From Pelargonium cotyledonis (Eukaryota > Streptophyta > Magnoliopsida > Geraniales > Geraniaceae): 26,898 nt of DNA. The translations under genes were made by a program, and so were the position numbers. The DNA lies in assembly GCA_036897625.1 (NCBI GenBank), contig JAYMTA010000557.1, positions 1 to 26,898 of the forward strand. The letters are read 5' to 3'. Below are positions 10,384-18,822 of this stretch, piece by piece. The notes beneath the pieces were generated by a model that ran no database searches, was not told the origin of the DNA, and saw nothing but the letters and a program-made list of their open reading frames with translations. Numbering within the stretch: the first letter of the stretch is position 1; every line of letters begins with the position of its first letter.

Positions 10384-10961
10384 ATGGAGAAATCTGCAGA
10401 GAATAAAAAGAGAGCAAACATTAACCTTTCGGTTTTCACCGCCTTGCCAAACTCGTTTTCTTCGAACAAATTATCACCCTCGCCAAGGAATTTCGAGGGA
10501 GACACATTTGGGATAGGGATTGTTGCAGCTAAACCTGAACCGTTGAACTCTACGACAGGATTTCCTCCATTGAGCCCGAGTCCAATCTTGGTGTCACCAA
10601 AACCGGTGGTGAATTTTGAGGGGAGGGTTGATTTGGAGACAAACGTCGTCGTGGATGAACTGTCAGAGAGTTATACTTGTGTAACTTCGCGTTCGAGGAA
10701 CAATTTGGTCACGAAACGTGTCTACTTCGACGACAAATTCAGTGGAATTATAGTTGATGATGGCTCAACTAATTGTGCGCATAGTGGCGCGGAAGATTTA
10801 TCGACTTCGGCTTTGAATCTTGGCGACGAAAAGATTAAGAGAGACTTGTAGCCTCCACATTATCTAAGGTGTTGCTCTTTTTGCAAAATTATAAAGCTTC
10901 ATGGACTTGGCGTTTTTATTTTACAAAGGACAAGAAAAGAGATAGTTTTGTAGTTGTGTTC
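10384..10961 (+). pseudogene. Broken FCS-like zinc finger (FLZ/DUF581) gene
   Basis: The frame from ATG 10384 to TAG 10849 encodes 155 residues of a typical FLZ N-terminal region: SVFTALPNSFSS, GIGIVAAK, a Pro/Ser-rich stretch, then the conserved ELSESYTCVTSRSRNNLVTKR block. FLZ proteins should continue into the C-terminal FCS zinc finger, which bridges SnRK1 kinase and its partners. That finger is still visible after the stop in the same frame (YLRCCSFCK, then KLHGLGVF, 10861-10914). Its end (YKG, then FCSC) lies in another frame near 10920-10957. The finger is thus cut off by an in-frame stop and also carries at least one frameshift. A transcript would give only the disordered N-terminal half. 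No intron is apparent ahead of the finger, so a retrocopy is possible. Confidence 0.72.
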
Positions 10962-10963
10962 CA

Positions 10964-11010
10964 AAAAATAACGTTGGATTTGTGTTCCTACTCAATCCAA
11001 CGTTATTTTT
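10964..11010. repeat. Perfect 17-bp inverted repeat (hairpin)
   Basis: aaaaataacgttggatt (10964-10980) is the exact reverse complement of 10994-11010, with a 13-base loop between. It lies just past the FLZ relic. The stem is too short for a usual plant miRNA precursor. It could be a folded transcript end or the core of a decayed inverted-repeat element. Confidence 0.7.
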
Positions 11011-11429
11011 AGTTATTTCCTACAATATGAACTACTTTTGTATTGTAACGATTAAAAAAACATTAATGTTATGTCCGTGTTGAATTATGTATGAGCCGTG
11101 GTAATAAGTGTTCATTTGCATATGTATATGATCAAGAATAATGGACCAACAAACCTACTATCCCGACGATACAAAAGTGGTTAAACATTAACGAGATAAT
11201 AATAGCATTTATATACAATAATCAATATAACTTTTTAATGAAATGGATCTAAATTCAGCTAAGTAATATTCAAAAGTTTGAATACTGATTCCTTAATGTT
11301 TGTAAATAATTTATTGATTCATAATTTCTAGTCATCATTAAGATATCATATTTCAAAAGATATACGACATAGATTTTGAAGATAGAACTCGTAATAATTT
11401 CATTATTCTTTGAGCAATAAGAGAAACAC
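11011..11429. other. Gene-free spacer before the DUF2431 array
   Basis: AT-rich spacer that probably includes the 3' UTR of the minus-strand gene ending at 11430. Nothing else was seen. Confidence 0.45.
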
Positions 11430-13348
11430 TCAAAGGTCGGTAAGTGTAAATTTGAATATCCTGCAGGATCCGACAGGAAAAGTCTGGTCGCTACTTCCCG
11501 ATCCCCTCTTATTTATATATCCGGGATAATCAGATATATCGAATGACACTGCTTCAGTCAAATGCAGCCCAACTGCATGTCCTAGTTCAGGTATATCCCA
11601 CAAATAGAATGGATATGATATTTTGTGGGTTACATGAATTTCTCCATTTTCGCTTACTAGATACTTTGCACTCCTCAAGAAACCTTTCACAACCTCCTTG
11701 TGAAGTCTGTAAATATACGATAGTTACTATGTTGGTTAACGGTTGAATATTTGAACATTACATAATATACTCCTTCCGTCCCAATAAAGAGAAGTTAGTT
11801 AGTATGGTATGTTTATTATCGTATCCTTATGATTATGTGCCCAGAGATTCTAACTAACTTTTTATAAGGATATTATTGACAAATTTATGCATAACTAACT
11901 TACTAGAAAATAAAACAAGACACTCATTTTGGAACAAAAATGCAAGAGAAATATTACACTAATTTTGGGACGGAGGGAGTATATCATTTATATATGCATG
12001 ACACCATACATACGGACACTCGCGTTATCTCAATGTGGTAAAGAGCACATCTTGACGAACATGATAAATTGTTTTAGAACGGTTGATCAAACATTTTCTT
12101 TCTTATTTTCACCTATTTTTTTTGGGAGATCTTTCAAGTGCGTCTCCTACTTTATAAGTTTAATGCATTTACAAAAAAAAATTCTAAAAACATTAACCCA
12201 AGGTAGAGCAAACCACTTTTAAGTTTCAACTAGGAGGGCAACTTCTTTAGGTTGAAAAAATTGTAATTGACTAATTTTATTTATAAAGCATAAATTATCT
12301 TCTTCTTCTTTTTTTTTACCATAAAATTAATTAACGATCTATTAGTTCAACACAAATAGTCCTTATATACTCCTTCTTTCCAAAATAATATACATTGGTA
12401 AAATGTTTGTTAATTAAATTTCACAAAAATTTGTTCCGGTGTCCTTATTATTGTGTTAAAATTTATACGAATTCACGTGAATTTGTGAATTCATTTATGA
12501 ATCTATTTGTATAATTTTGAACAAGATCGAAACAGAGAAAAAGACAGACAAAAGACTTACTCAATTTGTTCCGTGTCACGCTCTCATATTGAAAACCAGC
12601 ATGTGGGAAATTAAAAACAATCCGGTCATACTTTTTGAGGTTGATAGGGTAGTGAGAGTACATTGTATTGGCGTCAACTCCATACAGTATTGCACATCCA
12701 AGGTTTCTTAGTTCATTAACGTTGGACATTGCTCCTCCATACTTCAGTATTAATGTCCCTACAATCCATCAATAGTTGCAACAAAAACCATCGGTTAATA
12801 TTTATTTACTTATTTATTTATTGTGATCGGTATTTAAGTTATCTCAATCACAAAACGTTTCAATATGCGGAACGAAAACAAGAAAACAAAACATTAGGAT
12901 TTTAAAGTTTGGAGCATAGTGGTAAGCTCATTTAGAAACCTCAATTATTCAAATCATGAAACTTTTGTTCGGAACGTTAAATATTTATTTAATAAAATAA
13001 ACTTTATGAGATAAAATAAACAACATAAAACATTTGGTAATAGTATAATAAGTTTAAAAATTATCCATCTTACAACGAATTTCCACGACTAGTTCGTTGG
13101 CGTTCCACATATGGAGAACACTACTCAGGTAGAGTTTTCTAGTAACTTTATTCAAATCTATACCATCTCACTTTTTACGGAGAAAAAATATATTACTAGT
13201 GATCGATCCTATATTATGAAATATGAGCAATATAAATATATATACCTTGAGAATCTAGAGATGTGGCCACAGTGTTGTCAGCAGAGCCAAATGCATTTGC
13301 CAAGGATAAACCGAAGGAAAAATCACCTTCTATCCACTTTTCTTCCAT
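11430..13348 (-). pseudogene. DUF2431/BMT5-like methyltransferase copy 1 (short type, damaged)
   Basis: Exons are 13246-13348, 12561-12758 and 11430-11706, with GT..AG borders. Intact relatives start MEEKWVKHY and carry the SAM-loop motif LLVGEGDFSFS. Here the start reads MEEKWIEGDFSFGLSL: about 14 residues, including the first half of the glycine loop, are gone in frame (junction at 13330/13331). Exon 2 keeps KKYDRIVFNFPHAGF. Its frame at the exon 2/3 junction is off by one relative to the family order (the expected TEQIE-LHKEVVKGF lies in the neighbouring frame), so a small indel lies near 12584-12592. As written, the product stops about six codons into exon 3, near 106 residues. Exon 3 alone is well kept (GFLRSAKYL, GEIHVTHK, DYPGYINKRGSGS). 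Two independent lesions favour a pseudogene. Confidence 0.75.
11768..11981. mobile_element. Stowaway-type MITE (Tc1/mariner) in intron 2 of the first DUF2431 copy
   Basis: The terminal inverted repeats read ctccttccgtcccaat (from 11770) and, at the other end, aattttgggacggagggag (to 11979). They match the Stowaway consensus CTCCCTCCGTCCC. The element is about 210 bp and is flanked by TA dinucleotides at 11768-11769 and 11980-11981, the expected target duplication. It has no coding capacity. It sits within the intron at 11707-12560. Confidence 0.85.
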
Positions 13349-14251
13349 CTTAATTAATCTTAACCACAAAAATTATTCTCTGAAATTATTTGATCATGTC
13401 AGTGTTGATCAACCATATATATTCAGTGAAAGAGCCATTTCTTGAATACTTTTAAATGTCTATATGATCCAAAGAACTTCATTACATTTTGGTTTTGGGA
13501 CTTGAAAAGTTCATTTTGTGTTTGATTTTTAGACTTCCTTAATATAATATATGGCTCTTGACGTTTGATTCTCATATATGTTAATTAGCTACTTTAATTT
13601 CATGGTCTTTATTATGAAATTTGTCTAATATTAATAATTGGTCTTTATTTTGTCCTTTCAAATTTGCTCTTTTTCTCATAACTATATGTGTTGCATGATA
13701 TAGAAAAGTGTTGTTTAAGAAATCAATGTATGAGTTTTATAAATGTGGAGAAAAATTCAAATTATACCAGCTCAATTTATATTTTAAGTATCAAGATTGT
13801 TTCAAATGGTAATCTTAGTATTAATAATTTCGTTTCAAGTTGGTCTCTAATTTGATTTCAACTTAGTCCTCTTAGTAATCCATTTTGTTTCAAATTGGTT
13901 TGTCAATTTAATCTCTATTCATTCCTCACAAAATATATATGCATAGGTTTTCGGATAACATGTGTTCTTTTTTTGAGTGCGAACTAATTAGTCAATCACA
14001 GATCTAAATCCACAAAAGTCGTTAGACAAAATCAACAAACAAATATTTGCCTAGATGGACAATCCAAAAGGAACTTGTATATCACATACTTTTCAAATTA
14101 TACATTACTATGTGTCCATCTCTAGAAAGGGTTAATGTCATGAGCTTGCATGTACCAATCCATCTCCCCAACAAACACAACCAAACTCAAAAAAATAAAA
14201 CTTTTCAAGAACAACCCCACTAAATCAAAATCAAAGTCACAAAATCCAAAA
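13349..14251. other. Spacer between DUF2431 copies 1 and 2
   Basis: AT-rich. The minus strand near 13413-13423 reads aatatatatgg, a weak TATA candidate for copy 1. The stretch 13790-13940 has loosely repeated phrases of the type 'tcaagttggtctctaattt', as often seen in decayed plant repeats. No element ends were found. Confidence 0.4.
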
Positions 14252-15444
14252 CTAAAACCTCATATCCATAAATCTCATATGGGTACTAGGGCTAGTCAAA
14301 AACTCTATAGCCTCCATTACTTTGTGAGTTCTTGAACATTCATGTTCCTTCACCTCAGACTTGTTAGCTGAGGGACAGAATCTGAACTTGAAAGTACTAC
14401 ATTTACCCGAAGGAAATGGCACATCACATCTCGAACCATCACCTCTCTTGTTGCTGTAACCTGGATAGTCTTCAATCTTGAACTCCACGTTCTCAACCAA
14501 TGCTAAACAGTTTCTATTGCCAATTTCTTCAATGTTCCAGCAGCAAAATGGAGGTGTTGTTTTATGGTTCACATGGATTTCGCCATGTGCTCGTAGCATG
14601 ACTCGAGCGTTCGCAAAGAAGCAATGCACAAGTTCCTTATGCTCGCTGCAAATAAAGACACATTTGTTACCATATAGAGAACCCTAAGTAATAGTATCAA
14701 ACAAAGAAACATTGACTCAAGCACTCAACAAGTCAATGCTCGTATCATCGGAAAATGCAAAGTTGGTTTTTAACGATGATTCACAATATATATATGTAAT
14801 TCGGTTTAAAGGAGATATAGGGTGGGCAGTTGTCTACTACAGCCTACCCCTAGCTTAGCCTATAGTTGGAATATGATCATATTAATTAAACCTTTATAAC
14901 GAAGACTTCAACTATGAGTTTGAGTTTATTACCTGATCATCTTCATATAGTCATCTTCCTTACCATGGAAGCCCGCGTGAGGAAATTAAGTTGAATATAA
15001 TTCGATCAAATTTGCGCATACTCAAATCTGTATGAAGCTTCATATGGGCAACATGAACTCCATGTAGATGAGATGCCCCAAGCTTCTCCAACCTTTCCAA
15101 ATTTGATTTTCCATTCTTGTACTTCTTAATAACCTCATCTGGGTAGAACATATATATAAACACACATGCATGTAATTAAAACCATTATATATACAATATG
15201 CAAAAGCTACAATGTTGGAAGAGATGATACCGTAAGAGTCGAGAGAAGAAGCAACAATGTTGGAAGCAGAGGCAAAAGAGAGAGCCGGACTTAGAGAAAA
15301 CGAAAAGCCTCCTTCACCCACTAACAGTATTTCATGGTTTGATGAGTATTGTTTTACCCATTTCTCTTCTTCTAATTCTTCTTGAATATATTTTGTATGT
15401 TCTCGAGTAGTTCTCAAATATTGAATCACAGACGTCACTGCCAT
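14252..15444 (-). pseudogene. DUF2431/BMT5-like methyltransferase copy 2 (long type, one frameshift)
   Basis: Exons are 15231-15444, 14933-15138 and 14252-14645. The protein starts MAVTSVIQYLR, then EEEKWVKQYSSNHEILLVGE. The SAM-loop reads GEGGFSFS instead of the usual GEGDFSFS. Exon 2 reads DEVIKKYKNGKSNLERLEKLG and MRKFDRIIFN. The family's N-F-P-H-A-G signature is then displaced by four extra bases within 14983-14990 (plus strand aaattaag), which brings a stop at 14960 and a product of about 130 residues. Without those four bases all three exons join in phase to 269 residues. Exon 3 is intact (GEIHVNHKTTPPF, EDYPGYSNKRGDGSRC). There is a single indel, so recent inactivation, a polymorphism or a sequence error are all possible. 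The tail is short, unlike that of its partner copy 4. Confidence 0.75.
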
Positions 15445-15543
15445 TTTCTTTTCTTTGCAAACACAAATAAAAGAAAAATGACAGAAAGCTCTCGATCGGA
15501 TGGAATCATGGGAAGTGAAACGAAAATGATGTTAGGTGTAGGT

Positions 15544-15552
15544 GTATTTATA
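15544..15552 (-). promoter_or_regulatory. TATA box of DUF2431 copy 2
   Basis: The minus strand reads TATAAATAC, about 100 bases upstream of the ATG at 15444. This predicts a leader of roughly 70 bases. Confidence 0.55.
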
Positions 15553-16452
15553 AGTAGCTAGTACTAGTAGTAGGATTAGAGATATGATATATTGGAGAAA
15601 TGGAGTGAGTGGAGAAGAAGGGCTTTTCAAGTTTCAGGATGTCCTGTCCTGTCAAATAGTAGTAGTAAAAAGATACTGAATGTGTCTCAAAGATTTAAGT
15701 AATTATTATTAATTTATTTGAAATCTTACTTTTTTAAAACATGATTAGTAAATTAAAAATATTGGAGCAGTTATTAGTTAATTGATGTACCATTGTACCT
15801 ATGATGTTGGTAGGTACGTGAGTTTATGCGCTTGTTTTCTTACATACAAATTAGAATTTGCAGTACTTGCGTTGAAACGTTTGTACTAATGAATGACTAC
15901 ACTTGTCTACGACAAATGACATGTCATGTTCTCAATTTGATAATTGAATCAATCTTACAATCAAAAGGATTCATTCCATTGGTTATTGAAACGATGGTTG
16001 AGTTCCTTTGGTGACCGGAACTAAGGTGCCTTGTACTGGGGTTTGTTCGGCTTGATTTGAATGAAAGAATTGTAGGCCAAGTGTTTCTTGAGATTTTTCT
16101 GAGAGACCTTCGTCGTTAATTAATGAGTATGGTCTTCATGAATAGGGTGACATGACATTTGGACCGTGTCGTGATGTCATACGTACGATGTCTTAGTTTA
16201 TGATTCTACAGGTAGCATCACTTGTGGTTTCAATAGTTAGCATTTCGATCATTACTAAACTAAATGACATAACGAGTTTTAAAAAGTTAAAGATAGTCAA
16301 AGTTGATTTCGATTTCTTTTTTAAAAGCAGCTATTAAGGTGTCAAACATGTATCTATATAGTACAAGATAATCATATGCAATTAATTTCCCAAAAAATAT
16401 ACAGAGGACTCCATCTTGACATGGTTTTATCAAATTTAACCACAAAACTTGG
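15553..16452. other. Spacer between DUF2431 copies 2 and 3
   Basis: Gene-free. The part near 16450-16622 is probably the 3' region of copy 3. No other structure was recognised. Confidence 0.4.
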
Positions 16453-16570
16453 TCATTCATGAGTATAAGCGCACATTGGTTCAAGTGGATGGATTAAGCC
16501 GTTTTGAAATCCCCAAAGTCTCAAATTCGAGTCTCTCAACTGGTGTTGGTATATATTGCCGACAAAAAAC
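16453..16570 (+). mobile_element. tRNA-like (SINE-type) fragment downstream of DUF2431 copy 3
   Basis: The plus strand shows a box A-like stretch (tggttcaagtgg, 16477-16488) and, 30-40 bases on, a box B-like stretch (caaattcgagtctc, 16521-16534), followed by an A-rich end (gacaaaaaac). A short possible target repeat (aaacttg) flanks it. The evidence is weaker than for the elements at the left end of the window. Confidence 0.35.
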
Positions 16571-16622
16571 AAACTTGTTACACAAAAACCGCAAACTTAT
16601 TTTGGTCCGATGAATGATATAG

Positions 16623-17677
16623 TTAACAATATTTATGGACAAATTTGAAAGTGCTGCACTCACCAACCGGAAATGTGACATCCCATGAACTTCCATAACC
16701 TTTTTTGTTAATATAACCTGGATATTCCCATCGCACAAACTCCACTTTCTCAATCAAGCGTAGCCCAACAGCTTCTGCAAGACTCTCTATCTCCTGCCTA
16801 TCGAAGGGCTGAGCAGTCTTGTGAGTTACGTGAACTTGTCCATGTCCTCTCAGCATGTCCCTTGCGCTCCTCAAGAAACCCCTTACCAACTGCTTGTGAA
16901 GCCTATTATTGCACGCCCATACATTAATTTATTGCACGCCGTGCATGCATGGACACAAAAAAACTCTATTATATTTCATTCTACACGTAGAGGAAAAAAA
17001 ATTCCAGACAAAATTTAAGTGGCTTAGACTCAGCCATACTAATGAGGCGGTGTCATCACCTCATCGTTTAAATAGCATATCTGCTCCAATGAATTCATTT
17101 CTTTTGTCTCTTAGCTGAGTCTCAGCAACTAGTAGTTTGGCTGAGACTTCTTGCTCTCGTTAATATATATCTAAAACGAAATCAGATACTTCCTTTTTCA
17201 CTTACTCGATTACTGTATAGTTATGTTCACGCAAACCTAATGGCAATCCTGCGTGAGGAAAATTAAAGATAATCCGATCAAAAGTCTTCCGACCAAGGAT
17301 CGGACGTTGGCTCATGGTCCGGGCATCCACTTGGTGCAAAATAGTGCAACCAAGTTCCTTTAATGTTTGTAAGTTTCTGCTTGCTTCTGAGTATCGCATA
17401 ACTACAGACTCTGCAAAACAATTAGATGAATATTGTATAAGTAAATGAAGAACAATCTCAGGTTCGAATCTCGTTTGATACGATGAAGAAACAAAATGGC
17501 AATTTTAAAACCGTGCAAAAAATAAATATATAGACCTTTGGAGTCTAGGGAAGTGGCAACCATATTGGCAGCAGAGCCAAATTTTATGGCTAAGCATGCT
17601 GAAAATGAAAAATCTCCTTCTCCAACTAGTAGTATCTGATGAGAGCTACTGTAATGTTTTACCCATTTCTCTTCCAT
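16623..17677 (-). CDS. DUF2431/BMT5-like methyltransferase copy 3 (short type, intact)
   Basis: Exons are 17536-17677, 17206-17410 and 16623-16902. They join in phase to 208 residues. Borders are GT..AG; the first donor (GTCTAT) is weak. The protein reads MEEKWVKHYSSSHQ, then the SAM-loop LLVGEGDFSFS (residues 16-26), LGCTILHQVDA (67-77), and FDRIIFNFPHAG (91-102). After the exon 3 junction come E116-LHKQLVRGFLRSARDML, GQVHVTHK and YPGYINKKGYGSS. This is Pfam DUF2431 (BMT5-like), a Rossmann-fold family whose yeast member Bmt5 makes m3U in 25S rRNA. Plant paralogues like this are mostly uncharacterised, so rRNA methylation here is inference. It is the only undamaged copy of the four, and its family motifs are complete. 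Confidence 0.88.
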
Positions 17678-17742
17678 TAATCAAAGTAACTTTCTATTTT
17701 TCCTTCTTAGAATAATTTCTTCATACATTAAACGATCTCACT

Positions 17743-17753
17743 CTATTTATATA
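17743..17753 (-). promoter_or_regulatory. TATA box of DUF2431 copy 3
   Basis: The minus strand reads TATATAAATAG, about 70 bases upstream of the ATG at 17677, which predicts a leader near 40 bases. Confidence 0.65.
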
Positions 17754-17759
17754 CAGCTA

Positions 17760-18822
17760 TATAGTCTATATATGACTCTAATATATTAATCACCACATAA
17801 TTATACTAATAAATTACTGATCATTTGTGACTGTTACGTGTGTGTTATTGTAGAATCATGTTAAGGATTTGAAGCATTTTGTATTTAATAGCGACCTAAT
17901 TCTGAGTCTCATAAGTTCATATTCTCATGTCATGTGTGTGGTTATTTATTAGGAGCAAGTACTCAAATACGTGGTTTTGTTCCCAGACAGATGACTACCC
18001 AATTTAAAAATTCACAACACATAATTCTCCTCAAATATTCGTCCACCACACTTGAGTTTTAATATCATAATTTTGTTATATAAAAATACTATTAAACCTT
18101 CCATTTAATCTTATATTTTAAAATAATAATATAAGAGAGAACACAATTATTATATTACTGAAAAACTAGTTTTTTCTTCACAAAGTCTAGTGAATTCTAC
18201 TATTATTTAGAAATTTAATATTAAATGATAGTATAATAGTCTTTTTAGAGAATAAAAATTGAATTTTAAAGTTTAAGATAGTTAATTGTCGTGATAAATA
18301 ATTTAGGGTAGGTAATATGGTAGTCATCTCTTCGTAGACAAATCCACATAAAAGATTACCCCTATTTATTATGTTTAATAAATAATCTCTTTAGATAGTA
18401 ACATAATAAGAGCTTGAGTAAAAGACATGGTGTAGACTAGAAAATGAGCTTCCATGCATAAACATAATTGTGTTGCTGTTGCAAGTTGCAACTAGCAAGT
18501 GAAACTGATAAGTTCTCTGGTTTACAAGAGCTAAAACATAAATGAAACAATTGATATTCATGCATTGTGATGAATATTGGACAATGCACAGGTGACTTGT
18601 GTTGCAAGGTATCCCCATAAGAAATGATAACCCAACTGAAGTTAAAAGCTCCAACAGCTTTCAAGACAATTGATCACTGTAGTGGTGATATCACTAATTT
18701 TTTTTAACAAAAGCTGGGAAAAGGTTCATAAAGATCATGACCAGATCAATATTCAGCAAGTTCAAAACCCAATTTCAATGCCAGGCAAAATGTAACAAGT
18801 CTACAAACCCAAACTAGCATCG
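17760..18822. other. Spacer between DUF2431 copies 3 and 4
   Basis: AT-rich with no gene. The part nearest 18822 probably contains the 3' UTR of copy 4. Minus-strand frames at 18391-18664 match nothing. Confidence 0.4.

Noticed and set aside
12367-12400. Stowaway-like end (actccttctttccaaaataa)
   Set aside because: Only one degenerate terminal repeat was seen, with no matching second end at a plausible distance.
12900-12960. Box A-like agcatagtggtaagctc in intron 1 of DUF2431 copy 1
   Set aside because: The downstream box B is poor and no flanking duplication was found.
17455-17475. Box B-like caggttcgaatctcg in intron 1 of DUF2431 copy 3
   Set aside because: No box A-like stretch at the right distance upstream, and no tail or target duplication.
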